Source of the DNA: Paenibacillus sp. MBLB1832
Lineage (GTDB): Bacteria > Bacillota > Bacilli > Paenibacillales > NBRC-103111
Assembly (NCBI RefSeq): GCF_032271945.1
Contig: NZ_CP130319.1
Coordinates: 3,553,001-3,617,000 of the forward strand
Direction of reading: 5' to 3'
Length of the DNA: 64,000 nt
The notes under the pieces are model-generated. The model worked only from the letters and a program-made list of their open reading frames with translations. It was not told where the DNA came from and did no database searches. Below, one piece after another: positions 1 through 12,552 of the stretch (its first letter is position 1; every line of letters starts with the position of its first letter). The position numbers were made by a program, and so were the translations under genes.

Positions 1-1945
1 CGTACATTTCCTCAAGTGTTTCTTTCTCTTGTGGAATATGATGAATGTAGTCCACGTTGAAACTCATTTTCGTGACACGATTCTCCATAATTTCAGCGAC
101 CGTATACTGGATCACCCAGGCTAAATTCGTGACAGCGCGTTGAATATCATGATAATGGTACGTGGCGAACAAGGAGAATGCCTTCTCCAGCTCTACCCCC
201 GCCTCCGTCATCATGCCCTTCTTCAAGCTCTCGGCCAATTTCCTCTCAATGGTTTCAGGAATGGAAACTCGTTTATTGGCATTATTCACTTGAACTTGTT
301 CACTCGAAATGATGGACTTATAGCCGAAAATAACGGAGTACAAGCTATTCTGATACGCTTGCGTGTAGCCCGCTGACAACTGTGTCAGCTGTGAAATGCG
401 GTCACTAATCCCACAGGATAGACTCAAACCATAAAAAGCCTCAATCGTATTCTGAATGTCCTGCAGAACTGGACGTATCTCTTGATAAGAGTCTGTTACA
501 CCTGTTTCATTCAATGAGACAATGAGTACAACATGATCCCCCCATACTTCCACCGTTTCACAAGGATGCAGCTGGGACATCATTTCCTGTGCAATATTGG
601 TGATGGCAAAGCTATGCATTTTCTTCAATGGAAGGGCAGTATGACTGGCGTAAGACTGAAAATGATCTAATCGGAGTACGCAAACAAGGATCTCAGCAGG
701 ATAAGCGATGTTTAATCGATGCTTCTTGATCAAACTGATCATATCGTGATGAGAGAACATCTGCCCATCCGTCATAAATTTACGGATGTAATATTTATTC
801 ACGATGTGCTCCGAACTAATTTCATGAAGGGTATGAGACAATTTCGAATACTCCTCACTCATCGCATGAAGCTCATCGTCCTCGGTTTGTCGCGTGTTTC
901 CTTCTCTGGGATGCTGAAACCGAATCCGTTGCAGCATATCCTCAATTGGATGATACAACTTATAGGATAGCCACAGTGAAATCCCGATTGCAATGAGCAA
1001 CATAGCTCCAGAAACAATCAGCGACTTCGTTCGTGTCTGGGTAACGACGGCCATCAACTTGTCGTACGACTGTACATAGAGAATCGTCCAATTCGGTATA
1101 GGGTCAGCCATATACGTAATCATGCTTTTCTGATGCTCGAAATTGCCAATGACGAATCCAGAAGGTTCGCTGGTTGCAAGTTTATGAGCTTCGATATAGC
1201 TGTGTATCCTCTCCTGCGTCGACTTACTCGCGTATTCATCCAATTTCCGAGATGAGTATAATCGCCCTCCCTGATCGGACATTAGGATATCGCCTTGAGA
1301 GCGACTGCCCGTATCATTCATTTTCTTTAAACTATCGAACACCCAGTCTGACTTGATATACAAAATGATGGCTGATTCATTGCGAGTGAAAGGTTTTAAG
1401 GAATTGGTTACGACGAATGCAAAAGCATCAATTTCACCGTCTTCGCGATCAAGACTTACTGGGATGAGTCGGGAGGTTTCATGAGACACGGAGGGGTCGA
1501 GAAGCCAATCTGAGATTTTCTTTTTCGTTACGCCGCCATCCAATAAGAAGTTGCTCGTCGTACCGTAAATCTCATTTTGGGAATAGTTATAGACGACCAT
1601 GGAATGCAGAAATGATGAGCTTTCCAAGATGCTCGACATGCGTTGGTAACTACGAATTAAATCCATCTTAGGTAAGGATTCATCATACATAAGCGGGATG
1701 AGCAGGTTATCCTTAAAGACGAAATACGATAAGTGTGTGATGATTTCATTCATGTAGGAGAAGTTGTATTGCATTTGCGTAAGAATTTTGAGATTGGAGT
1801 CCTCTTGAATTCTTTTCACGGAATTCTCCAGGAGATATGTATTAGCAAATGATGAGGCTAAGAGGACGATAACCATCGATAACATGATCGAGCTCAGTAC
1901 GCGCTGCAAATATTTCTTAGATTTATAGAACCCAAATCCTTTCAT
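1..1945 (-). CDS. Membrane-bound AraC-family regulator with extracellular sensor (3' part beyond window)
   Basis: Reading the minus strand from the ATG at 1945 gives an open frame to the window edge, about 648 codons. It starts MKGFGFYKSKKYLQRV, with a first membrane segment near residues 15-38, a roughly 270-residue outside region, a second membrane segment near residues 310-332 followed by a HAMP-like linker, and then a long cytoplasmic region. This is the architecture of the large Paenibacillus two-transmembrane AraC regulators, in which two C-terminal helix-turn-helix motifs come last; that part lies outside the window and was not seen. A clean AGGAGG sits just before the start. It lies 31 bases downstream of the beta-helix gene in the same direction and probably shares its transcript. 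It likely senses an extracellular sugar signal, which is inference. Confidence 0.85.
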   Translation of the reverse strand, partial: MKGFGFYKSKKYLQRVLSSIMLSMVIVLLASSFANTYLLENSVKRIQEDSNLKILTQMQYNFSYMNEIITHLSYFVFKDNLLIPLMYDESLPKMDLIRSYQRMSSILESSSFLHSMVVYNYSQNEIYGTTSNFLLDGGVTKKKISDWLLDPSVSHETSRLIPVSLDREDGEIDAFAFVVTNSLKPFTRNESAIILYIKSDWVFDSLKKMNDTGSRSQGDILMSDQGGRLYSSRKLDEYASKSTQERIHSYIEAHKLATSEPSGFVIGNFEHQKSMITYMADPIPNWTILYVQSYDKLMAVVTQTRTKSLIVSGAMLLIAIGISLWLSYKLYHPIEDMLQRIRFQHPREGNTRQTEDDELHAMSEEYSKLSHTLHEISSEHIVNKYYIRKFMTDGQMFSHHDMISLIKKHRLNIAYPAEILVCVLRLDHFQSYASHTALPLKKMHSFAITNIAQEMMSQLHPCETVEVWGDHVVLIVSLNETGVTDSYQEIRPVLQDIQNTIEAFYGLSLSCGISDRISQLTQLSAGYTQAYQNSLYSVIFGYKSIISSEQVQVNNANKRVSIPETIERKLAESLKKGMMTEAGVELEKAFSLFATYHYHDIQRAVTNLAWVIQYTVAEIMENRVTKMSFNVDYIHHIPQEKETLEEMY

Positions 1946-1976
1946 AAGTACCAAGCCTCCTCTTAGAACGATGATG

Positions 1977-4058
1977 TTACTGTGGTCCTATTCGGTTTTC
2001 ATCGATGTCCACCCATCCGAGTGTGTAGGCGGGTGAATTTGGATGAAGGCGCATCTTCCCATCCCCTGACTGAATAAACAATGGATCCGCTATGCGGGTA
2101 TGCGCATCGAACTTCCCTCCCAGCAAGGTTTGCCAGGCTTGCAAGTTATACACATAACGACCAAGCAAATCTGCTTGCGCAGATGGTAACGGTAGTTGAC
2201 CGGCAACATGACACATGCCTTGGTCCTGAACCTGCCAGTAGAGATTGTAGTCGGCTTCTGCAAATTTATCATCACGCCAGTTAACGAAATAGTACAAGTA
2301 GCCGGAATTATAAATGATGTTGCCTTTTACAGTAACATCCTTATTCTCCTCGCCAGCCATCTCTTGTGTACCAATTGCGGATATGGCATCAGGGTTGTCG
2401 ACAAGCAAATTCCCTTGAATGAGGTTGCCTATCCCCTTGGAGAAAATAAGCATCCAAAGTTTCCCATCCCCAGTGCTGTAGAGTCGCGTTAACACATTCT
2501 GTGTTACCGTAAAATAGTCGGAAGCATCATCCAAATAAATCCCAAAACCAAAGGAAAAATGAATGCCGCTGTCGTGTAAGCGGTTACCATGAATGGTGTT
2601 GTGAGCTCCTACGCCCCATGACTCTATCATTCCGCCATCTTGGCTATCCATCATGACATTAGAAATATCATTATACGCAATCCGATTATTCCTTGTATGA
2701 AGGAAATCCCAATGATTATCCCATGTTACTGGAATGCCATAGCAGCTTTCTGGCATGACCTTGTGGCGTAAGCCTTTCAGCGAAATGCCATAACGCGGCA
2801 TATGCGAAATCAGATTATGCGTGATTTCGTTATTTCCGCTTTGATAGAGCATAATCCCGCAACCATGTCCAATCAGCTCGCCGCCATGACGAATCCTATT
2901 GTTCGTTATTTGATGTTCTTTGTTCGTGTAAGCCTCTGTGGGAGAGGTAAATGAGCCTTGCAGTGGTGAATAACCTGATGCGCAGATGCCAATATAACCC
3001 ATATGTTCGATGAGATTACCGATGATCTGGATGTTTAGCGTATGCTGATCCATGAAAATACCGGAGCTGCCTGAATTTAGGATCTCGCAATCCTTGATTT
3101 CAATATCCGCCGCGTAATTCAAGTAAAACAAACCTTCCCGATGTTCATCCCGCTCCACGTTGCTTAAGCCTTCATTTTCCTGAATCATCTGATACTCCGG
3201 CCAGAAATCTGTGCATGAGAAACGGAGTCCCTGAAATAAGAGATGCTGAATAGGCTCATCATGAGCGTTGCCTCTCATTTCAATCAGCCTAGTGACCGTT
3301 GGTACAATAATCTCTTGCTGTAACGGTGAACCCATTTTCGGTTGGTAATAGAGCCATCCTTCTACTTCGTCCAAGTGAAATTGCCCTGGTGCTTGTAAAA
3401 AATCGATGGATCCCTGGATAAAATAGCGTGACCCTTCACCAATCCCCCATATCGAGGAACGCTGAAATTGCATATATCTCGCCGCATCATCATGAGACTT
3501 CAGCTTGCGCAGTTCCGAGAACCAGTTCCATTCCCCTTTTCCAGGCCAAATGAACACTTGTGCTTGCGATAAGTCACATCCATTTGGAATATCCCCAGCA
3601 CGGTATTGGATGCCTTCTTGATTAGAGGATGCTGGCTCCCCGTCAGTTTGGAAATACCCAGTTGCTGGAAGTCTAGCTTTGACAATCCGTTCGCCATCGG
3701 CATACATCGTTTGAAAACTGTTTCCTTGTCCAACGTATGCGCGCCACTTATCCAATTGGTACGGCTCCCAGTTCGTAACAACCCTGCCGCCAATGATGTT
3801 TACTACTTCGCCAGGTACATTCTGGTAGGAGACACGATAACCATCTCTGCCTGAATCTCGCTCATCCAATTTCCAAGTATGCGTTACATAATAGGTACCG
3901 CCGTACACAAATACGGTGACATCGCCATTCATCCCGTTACGAATGAAATCGCGAACCGCCACCTGTGCCTTTGTAATCGTTAAGAACGGCGCTTCTTTAC
4001 TCCCATCGTGATCATCATTCCCGGTTGTCGCTACATAAAATTGGGCTGCCAATGTCAT
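1977..4058 (-). CDS. Right-handed parallel beta-helix protein, probable polysaccharide-active enzyme
   Basis: The 693-residue protein begins FYVATTGNDDHDGSKEAPF, the common N-terminal strand of secreted-type beta-helix enzymes (D-G-T/S-x-x-x-P-F), and from about residue 270 to 590 carries repeated short turns rich in N, G and I (for example NIQIIGNLIEHMGYIGI, NNEITHNLISHMPRYGISL), typical of pectate-lyase-like helix rungs. Such proteins include polysaccharide lyases and glycoside hydrolases such as GH141; I cannot assign the family or the catalytic residues. No signal peptide is visible, so it probably acts on imported oligosaccharides in the cytoplasm. It is followed at 31 bases by the membrane AraC regulator. 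The product class is firm, the substrate unknown. Confidence 0.8.
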   Translation of the reverse strand: MTLAAQFYVATTGNDDHDGSKEAPFLTITKAQVAVRDFIRNGMNGDVTVFVYGGTYYVTHTWKLDERDSGRDGYRVSYQNVPGEVVNIIGGRVVTNWEPYQLDKWRAYVGQGNSFQTMYADGERIVKARLPATGYFQTDGEPASSNQEGIQYRAGDIPNGCDLSQAQVFIWPGKGEWNWFSELRKLKSHDDAARYMQFQRSSIWGIGEGSRYFIQGSIDFLQAPGQFHLDEVEGWLYYQPKMGSPLQQEIIVPTVTRLIEMRGNAHDEPIQHLLFQGLRFSCTDFWPEYQMIQENEGLSNVERDEHREGLFYLNYAADIEIKDCEILNSGSSGIFMDQHTLNIQIIGNLIEHMGYIGICASGYSPLQGSFTSPTEAYTNKEHQITNNRIRHGGELIGHGCGIMLYQSGNNEITHNLISHMPRYGISLKGLRHKVMPESCYGIPVTWDNHWDFLHTRNNRIAYNDISNVMMDSQDGGMIESWGVGAHNTIHGNRLHDSGIHFSFGFGIYLDDASDYFTVTQNVLTRLYSTGDGKLWMLIFSKGIGNLIQGNLLVDNPDAISAIGTQEMAGEENKDVTVKGNIIYNSGYLYYFVNWRDDKFAEADYNLYWQVQDQGMCHVAGQLPLPSAQADLLGRYVYNLQAWQTLLGGKFDAHTRIADPLFIQSGDGKMRLHPNSPAYTLGWVDIDENRIGPQ

Positions 4059-4132
4059 AGGCTTGCTCCTTTATTCATAATGATAACCTTATGTATGACG
4101 AGGGTCTTTGATTTATACCACATCTTTGTAGA

Positions 4133-4354
4133 TCAAGAACTTGTTCGGAAGGACATGCCGCGAGCGGCAAGCTCCTCACCCATGATCCTTACCGCTTTGG
4201 GCCCCATGCCATGAAGCTTCAAGAGGTCTTTCTCCGATATTTGGGTCAAATCTTCGATCGTTGTAATGCCCGCGTTTGCTAACGCACGTCTAGCAGGATT
4301 GGCTACACCTCGTGGCAGCACAAGCTCCAGTTCCGTTGGCTGATTCGTTGACAA
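4133..4354 (-). CDS. Small helix-hairpin-helix protein, RNA polymerase alpha-CTD-like
   Basis: The 73-residue protein contains a pair of helix-hairpin-helix motifs: residues around GITTIEDLTQISEKDLLKL and the glycine hairpin LHGMGPKAVRIMGEEL. This resembles the C-terminal domain of the RNA polymerase alpha subunit and the small stand-alone alpha-CTD-like proteins of Firmicutes, which bind DNA non-specifically or contact partners. The start is a TTG at 4354, chosen because GGAGG lies 8 bases before it; the stop codon of glycerate kinase (4358-4360) lies inside that spacer, so the two are translationally coupled. A role beside a kinase is not obvious; it may act as a small DNA-binding protein. 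Confidence 0.75.
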   Translation of the reverse strand: MSTNQPTELELVLPRGVANPARRALANAGITTIEDLTQISEKDLLKLHGMGPKAVRIMGEELAARGMSFRTSS

Positions 4355-4357
4355 CTT

Positions 4358-5503
4358 CTATTCCTCCTTCCTTTTCCCTGCTAAAAATGTAAGCATTACT
4401 TGCTCTGCCTTTTGGGCTAATAGTTCCGCTGTGCGGCTCATCGCCTCTTGCAGGCTCATCGGTGCATTCACTATGCTATGAATGCTGGTTACGCCATGCT
4501 CATAGAGCTTTTCGATTCCTTTGCCAAGTGATCCTGACAAGACGATGCAAGGAATCCCCTTGAGCTTCGCCGCTTGCGCGATCCCCATCGGCGTTTTACC
4601 TGAAGCAGTTTGGCCGTCGGTCTGCCCTTCACCAGTAATGACTAGCGAAGCTCCATCCAATTGCTCCACCAGCTTCGTCAACTCGATCATCACATCGACC
4701 CCTCGCCTTGTACGCGATGGGAAAAAAGCTTGAAACGCACCGCCAAGACCTCCCGCTGCACCTGCTCCCGGCATGTCGTGTACTGCTTTCCCCGTATGCG
4801 CTTCTATGAGGTCTGCCCAATGGGCGAGTGCCTGATCGAGCAGCGCAACCATCTCAGGCGTCGCACCCTTCTGCGGTCCAAATACCGCGGATGCGCCATG
4901 CGGGCCGATAAAGGGGTTCGTTACATCAGAAGCTAAAAGGAAGTGGGCCTCTTGGATACGGGCGTCCCACTGGGAAGCATCGATCTGCGCGAGCTGCGCA
5001 AGGGCTTGTCCGCCAGGGGCCAACTCCCGTCCTTCCGCATCTTGGAGCTGCAAGCCCAGTGCTTGCAGCATGCCAGCGCCTCCATCATTCGTTGCGCTGC
5101 CGCCCAGCGCAAGGATAAAGTCACGATAACCTTGATCCAGCGCATGCTTGATCAATTGCCCTGTGCCATACGTCGTCGTGATCAGCGGATTCCGTTGCGC
5201 TGCTGGAACAAGCATCAGTCCCGACGCTTGCGCCATTTCGATAACACAGGTCGTGCCATTCCCCAACACGCCATAGGATGCCGTGACAGGTTCTTGCAAC
5301 GGACCTTGCACCGTTACGGCTACTTTCTTGCCTTGGGTCGCTTGGACGAGGCTGTCCACGGTACCCTCACCCCCATCAGCGATGGGGATTAGAACGATTT
5401 CGGCGTCTGGCAGCGCACGTAAAATGCCCTCTTGAATTGCCCTAGCTGCCGCTTCAGAGCTTAGGCTTCCTTTGAACGAATCCGGTGCAATCACGATCTT
5501 CAT
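4358..5503 (-). CDS. glxK: Glycerate kinase (type II, GarK/GlxK family)
   Basis: The 381-residue protein starts MKIVIAPDSFKGSLSS and carries IPIADGGEGT, the hallmark N-terminal motifs of the glycerate 2-kinase family, plus GGSATNDGGAGMLQALG and ITGEGQTDGQTASGK. It phosphorylates D-glycerate with ATP, feeding glycerate from tartronate semialdehyde into glycolysis. The length is normal and the ATG has GGAGG nearby. It lies 29 bases after the tartronate-semialdehyde-reductase-like gene, so the pair forms the lower glycerate pathway used in glyoxylate, glucarate or galactarate catabolism. The upper-pathway enzymes are not in the window. Whether the product is 2- or 3-phosphoglycerate cannot be read from sequence. 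Confidence 0.95.
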   Translation of the reverse strand: MKIVIAPDSFKGSLSSEAAARAIQEGILRALPDAEIVLIPIADGGEGTVDSLVQATQGKKVAVTVQGPLQEPVTASYGVLGNGTTCVIEMAQASGLMLVPAAQRNPLITTTYGTGQLIKHALDQGYRDFILALGGSATNDGGAGMLQALGLQLQDAEGRELAPGGQALAQLAQIDASQWDARIQEAHFLLASDVTNPFIGPHGASAVFGPQKGATPEMVALLDQALAHWADLIEAHTGKAVHDMPGAGAAGGLGGAFQAFFPSRTRRGVDVMIELTKLVEQLDGASLVITGEGQTDGQTASGKTPMGIAQAAKLKGIPCIVLSGSLGKGIEKLYEHGVTSIHSIVNAPMSLQEAMSRTAELLAQKAEQVMLTFLAGKRKEE

Positions 5504-5532
5504 ATGTCATCCTCCCGCTTTGATGCGACAGT

Positions 5533-6414
5533 TTATTTATTAATCAACTTATACAAAGCTTGGGTGCCGCTTTCCTCTTCTCCCATAGCTGCCAGTTGTT
5601 CGTATAGCGATTTAGCTAGCTTCAAACCAGGAAGGTCCACCTGCATCTCCTCAGCGGACTGCAAGGCAATTTTCATATCTTTTATAAAATGTTTCACATA
5701 GAAGCCTGGCGCAAAGTTATCCGCAATCATGCGCGGTCCTAAATTACTCAAGGACCAGCTGCCCGCAGCGCCAGTCTCAATGCTTTGAAGTACTGTAGAT
5801 GGGTTTAAACCTGCTTTCTTCGCGTAAACGAGCGCTTCAACAACGCCCATCATATTGCTGGCAATCGCTATTTGATTGCACATTTTCGTATGCTGGCCAG
5901 CTCCTGCGGCGCCTTGATGCACAATATTTGTACCCATCAGCTTGAAAATAGGCAGCATCTCATTGAACACTTCGTGCGAGCCACCAACCATGATGGACAA
6001 TCGCGCTTCTCTTGCGCCAATATCGCCGCCAGATACAGGTGCATCCAACGCAAAAAGCTGCCGAGCGAGACCCTCTTTGTAAATGAGTTTGGCAAGAGAT
6101 GGGCTCGACGTCGTAAAATCGATGAGATAACTGCCCGCTTGCGCACGTGCGAGAATGCCATTTTCACCAAAATATACTTCTTCTACATCGCTAGGAAAGC
6201 CAACCATGGTCATGATAATTTGACACTCTGCCGCCAAATCCCCTGGGGAAGCCTGCCACTTCGCGCCGCGTTCCAACAGATCCTGCGCTTTCGATTGTGT
6301 TCGTGTATATACATGAACCTCGTAACCTGCGTTGATTAAATGGCCTGCCATGCTTTTTCCCATAACGCCTGTTCCGATGAGTCCGATGATCGGTTTATTT
6401 GTATGTGTTGTCAT
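5533..6414 (-). CDS. garR: NAD(P)-dependent 2-hydroxy-3-oxopropionate (tartronate semialdehyde) reductase-like enzyme
   Basis: The 293-residue protein has the N-terminal dinucleotide motif GLIGTGVMGKSMAGHL, the substrate segment DAPVSGGDIGAREARLSIMVGG and the catalytic-lysine helix GAGQHTKMCNQIAIASNMMG of the beta-hydroxyacid dehydrogenase family. Paired with glycerate kinase, the likeliest reaction is reduction of tartronate semialdehyde to glycerate. I place the start at the ATG at 6414, because AAAGGTGG sits 8 bases upstream; a GTG at 6426 lies inside that ribosome binding site. 3-Hydroxyisobutyrate dehydrogenase is the main alternative, since the family is hard to split by motifs alone. 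Confidence 0.85.
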   Translation of the reverse strand: MTTHTNKPIIGLIGTGVMGKSMAGHLINAGYEVHVYTRTQSKAQDLLERGAKWQASPGDLAAECQIIMTMVGFPSDVEEVYFGENGILARAQAGSYLIDFTTSSPSLAKLIYKEGLARQLFALDAPVSGGDIGAREARLSIMVGGSHEVFNEMLPIFKLMGTNIVHQGAAGAGQHTKMCNQIAIASNMMGVVEALVYAKKAGLNPSTVLQSIETGAAGSWSLSNLGPRMIADNFAPGFYVKHFIKDMKIALQSAEEMQVDLPGLKLAKSLYEQLAAMGEEESGTQALYKLINK

Positions 6415-6546
6415 GTGTATATCCACCTTTCTTCTGTAACCCGCTGATCGTTAACTCCATGCTGTTTGTTTGATCAACTTAAACTTATCATCCCGATCCG
6501 ATCAGGTCAAACCTCATCAGGCACACTCTGACACCTATTCAACGGT

Positions 6547-6572
6547 AAAAAGCACCCCTCGGGGTGCTTTTT
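6547..6572 (-). terminator. Rho-independent terminator after the beta-galactosidase gene
   Basis: A near-perfect hairpin with arms AAAAAGCACCCC and GGGGTGCTTTTT and a two-base centre. It stands 22 bases past the stop of the minus-strand beta-galactosidase gene and has a run of T on both strands, so it separates that gene from the garR operon. Confidence 0.92.
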
Positions 6573-6594
6573 ACATCGCGTATCCTGACCACGC

Positions 6595-9792
<3,198 letters not shown>

Positions 9793-9875
9793 TCATTGTA
9801 CAAGACAGCGTTTTATTTTAAAATATGAGATACAGCGCTTCGCATATTAAAAAATGAAAGAGATGGATCACGCGA

Positions 9876-10712
9876 ATGGTAACGGATTACCGTAAATTTT
9901 TTGTCATCACCGAGACGGACCGCAAGCTTCCACTGATCTTAGAAACGATCGGTTTTGAGTACGCACAGGATTATTATAAACGGGAAGAAGGATACCCCTG
10001 TTTCCATTGGCTGCAAACCATTCAGGGCTCTGGTGAAATTATTTTGGACAGTGGCCCTGTCAAGCTCCAAGAGCATCAAGGCATGCTGCTTGCCAGCGGT
10101 GTTCCCCATGAGTATCGTGTACCTGACGCGCCTTGGTCAACCTGGTATCTGACGTTCGATGGCGCTTTGGCAGCTTCCATCGTCCACGCCTTAGAGATAC
10201 CGCTATCGACCTTGATCAGTTGGGGCGCCGATACACCCCTTGCACGCTTGCATGAGGTTTACTATGACAAATATAACGACAGTCACGATTTCACAGGCAC
10301 GAACGGTTCCTTGGAAATCTATCAGTTTCTGACACTATTGAAGAAACATGGCATCGTGAATAAAAGCGCCTCCTTCTCGCAAAGCCATGAACGTCTGCTT
10401 CCGTTACTACTTGAGCTGGAGCTGTGCTATGCGGAGGATTACGTTGGGCTTGGCTGGATGGCCGAACAGCTCGGTGTATCTCCACAGCATGTGAATACCC
10501 TCTTCCGCCGTGCCTTCGGCCTCTCACCATACCAATACTTACTGCAGCTTCGCATCCAGAAATCCAAGGAAATGTTGATCGCTCACCGAGATTTCACCGT
10601 CAAACAAATTGCCGAAGCAACGGGATTCTTGGACGCCTCCCATTTCATCTCGTCGTTCCGCAAGTCAGTTGGCCAAACACCCGAGGTGTTTCGGTTGCCT
10701 TATACGAAGTAA
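9876..10712 (+). CDS. AraC-family regulator with cupin-type N-terminal domain
   Basis: The 278-residue protein has a cupin-like sensing domain (GSGEIILDSGPVKLQEHQGMLLASGVPHEYRVPD) and a C-terminal pair of helix-turn-helix motifs (WMAEQLGVSPQHVNTLFRRAFGLSPYQYLLQLRI and VKQIAEATGFLDASHFISSFRKSVGQTPEVF). It is transcribed away from lacZ across a 134-base intergenic region, the usual layout of an AraC activator and its target. A ligand, perhaps a beta-galactoside sugar, is inference. The ATG has an AGAG-rich ribosome binding site only of moderate quality. Confidence 0.9.
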   Translation: MVTDYRKFFVITETDRKLPLILETIGFEYAQDYYKREEGYPCFHWLQTIQGSGEIILDSGPVKLQEHQGMLLASGVPHEYRVPDAPWSTWYLTFDGALAASIVHALEIPLSTLISWGADTPLARLHEVYYDKYNDSHDFTGTNGSLEIYQFLTLLKKHGIVNKSASFSQSHERLLPLLLELELCYAEDYVGLGWMAEQLGVSPQHVNTLFRRAFGLSPYQYLLQLRIQKSKEMLIAHRDFTVKQIAEATGFLDASHFISSFRKSVGQTPEVFRLPYTK

Positions 10713-10713
10713 A

Positions 10714-10747
10714 AAAGCTACCCCATCCATTCGGACGGAGTAGCTTA
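10714..10747. terminator. Bidirectional terminator between convergent genes
   Basis: Inverted repeat AAGCTAC...GTAGCTT with extra paired bases (CC/GG) inside, flanked by A and T runs. It lies between the ends of the plus-strand AraC gene and the minus-strand isomerase gene and can serve both. Confidence 0.85.
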
Positions 10748-10750
10748 CCC

Positions 10751-11623
10751 TTACTTAAATTTTTTAATAAAAGCAATCGCGCTTGCAATGTCTTTCTCCG
10801 GCTGCTCGCCAACCTCGCGCTCAATCGTCAGATAGCCTTTGTAGCCAATGTCCTGCAGCGCTGCAAAGTAACGGCCGAAATCCACATGGCCTTCGCCTAG
10901 GGCCAATTCACGATACGTGTCGCCAGAAGTCGCTTCGGCCGCGATCCCCTCGTGCGTCATCGGCTTGTAGCCAAGCGAACCGTAGACTTGGCGAGGGTCG
11001 ACTTGACGAAGGCGAATGCCGTCCTTCACGTGCGTATGTACGATGTAATCCTTCAAGGTGTAAACACCTTGAACCGGATCATCGCCAGTGACCATCACCA
11101 TGTTGGCTGGATCGAAGTTCACCGAGACACCTTTGGTGGACAGGTTATCGAGGAAGCTTTTCAGATGCGCAGACGTTTCTGGACCTGTTTCTACGGCAAA
11201 ATAAGCGCCCAAGCTGTTCGCATAAACCCCTAGCTCTTCACAAGCTTCCAGCATCGTTTCATAAATCGGATCATTCCGATCAGCTGGAACAACACCAATG
11301 TGCGTTGTGACAACGGTAGTACCCAGCTCCACTGCAAGGTCCAGAATCCGCTTGGACTTCTCGATTTTCACGGGATTTACGCTGGCATCCTGGAAGCCGT
11401 GACCGCCCAAATCCCCGCACAATGCAGAAATTTGCAGATCCAGCGAAGCGATATAATTCTTTAAGTCCTTCCGCGCCTGCGGAGATAAGTTAGCCGGATC
11501 CATCTCACCGGAAACGGCATAAATTTGTACGCCGTCTGCACCGAGTTCTTTCGATTTCTTCAAACCTTCATGTAGGCCAAGTCGCAAGCTATCTACCATA
11601 ATACCAATTGGATTTATGAGCAT
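10751..11623 (-). CDS. Sugar phosphate isomerase/epimerase-type TIM barrel protein
   Basis: The 290-residue protein has the features of the xylose-isomerase-like TIM barrel family: GVQIYAVSGE near the start, TTHIG and AVETGPE in mid-protein, SVNFDPANMVMVTGDDP and HVKDG, then GEGHVDFGRYFAALQDIGYKGYLTIERE. The conserved H, E, D and E metal ligands of the family are present. It is the last gene of a three-gene operon led by a Gfo/Idh dehydrogenase and a second isomerase, the organisation used in inositol-like or sugar-acid catabolism. AGGAG precedes the ATG. The substrate cannot be fixed. Confidence 0.85.
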   Translation of the reverse strand: MLINPIGIMVDSLRLGLHEGLKKSKELGADGVQIYAVSGEMDPANLSPQARKDLKNYIASLDLQISALCGDLGGHGFQDASVNPVKIEKSKRILDLAVELGTTVVTTHIGVVPADRNDPIYETMLEACEELGVYANSLGAYFAVETGPETSAHLKSFLDNLSTKGVSVNFDPANMVMVTGDDPVQGVYTLKDYIVHTHVKDGIRLRQVDPRQVYGSLGYKPMTHEGIAAEATSGDTYRELALGEGHVDFGRYFAALQDIGYKGYLTIEREVGEQPEKDIASAIAFIKKFK

Positions 11624-11661
11624 TCGATTAACACTCCTTCTATTGAGCCATCCGATTTATG

Positions 11662-12522
11662 TTAATTCAATTCATCCCATATTCTTCTAATATTCTGCAA
11701 ACCAATCAACGTCCCCTTCTTACACTCTTCCATTCCTTCGAATTCCAAGGAGATGTAGCCGTCATAGCCCGAGCTTTTGACCACACGCAGCACTTCTCGC
11801 ATATCGATATCACCATGACCAACAATCGCACCGCGCAAATAGTTTCCATGGGAAGACTTGAACCAGCTTTCGCCTGGATTTTGGCAGGACGGTCGAACAT
11901 AGAAATCTTTTACATGAATGATTGAAGCAAAAGGTAAATTGTTCGTCACCGCTGCAACGGAATCCTCATCCACGCATAAGAAATTACCCACATCCAGCGT
12001 TGTTTTGAAATTGTCCCGATCAACCGCGTGAATCAGCGCTTGTACACGTTCGCTATGCTGCACAAAATAGCCATGATTCTCGACACTGGTCACAATCCCA
12101 TATTGACTGGCATAATCGGCAATTTGGCGGCATGCATCTGCAAGTCGACCCAAATTGGCATTGAAATTACGAATCGACAGGTCCTCACTGCGAGCTACGT
12201 CATGACGCATTTTTTTCACACCTAATCGGGCTGCGAGATCGACTTCACCTTTGACACGCTCAATCTCTTGGAGATACGCCTCCTCGGTTTCCGTCAAGAA
12301 ATTAGCGCCGATGGCGTAGTTAGAGATATCCAATCCTCTTGCTTTCGCTTTTTCGCGGATCGCATCCGCAAGCTCAAAGTTACCCCGTAAATCATATCCC
12401 ATTGGGACAATCTCCACATGTTCGCCACCGTGATCTGCAATCCAATCGATGACATCCATGATCGTCATCTCGCCAGATTTCAAGGCTTGAAACAAGCTAT
12501 ATGTGCTAACGCCAAGTTTCAT
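11662..12522 (-). CDS. Sugar phosphate isomerase/epimerase-type TIM barrel protein
   Basis: The 286-residue protein belongs to the xylose-isomerase-like TIM barrel family: MKLGVSTYSLFQALKSG at the start, SVENHGYFVQ (glutamate metal ligand), TTLDVGNFLCVDED, IIHVKDFYVRP and HGDIDMREVLRVVKSSGYDGYISLEFEGME. It is only distantly similar to the next gene in the operon, so the two are not a recent duplication. AGGAG lies 7 bases before the start. Like its neighbour it probably epimerises or isomerises an intermediate made by the upstream Gfo/Idh dehydrogenase; this is inference from context. Confidence 0.85.
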   Translation of the reverse strand: MKLGVSTYSLFQALKSGEMTIMDVIDWIADHGGEHVEIVPMGYDLRGNFELADAIREKAKARGLDISNYAIGANFLTETEEAYLQEIERVKGEVDLAARLGVKKMRHDVARSEDLSIRNFNANLGRLADACRQIADYASQYGIVTSVENHGYFVQHSERVQALIHAVDRDNFKTTLDVGNFLCVDEDSVAAVTNNLPFASIIHVKDFYVRPSCQNPGESWFKSSHGNYLRGAIVGHGDIDMREVLRVVKSSGYDGYISLEFEGMEECKKGTLIGLQNIRRIWDELN

Positions 12523-12552
12523 AGGTCATTCTCCTTTTTGCCTGCTATAGGT

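Noticed and set aside
4943-5392. Long plus-strand open frame opposite glycerate kinase
   Set aside because: It is the shadow of the GC-rich coding sequence; no protein family features and no ribosome binding site.
9802-9815. cre-like sequence between lacZ and its AraC gene
   Set aside because: Three mismatches from the consensus, including both outer bases; not enough to claim a CcpA site.
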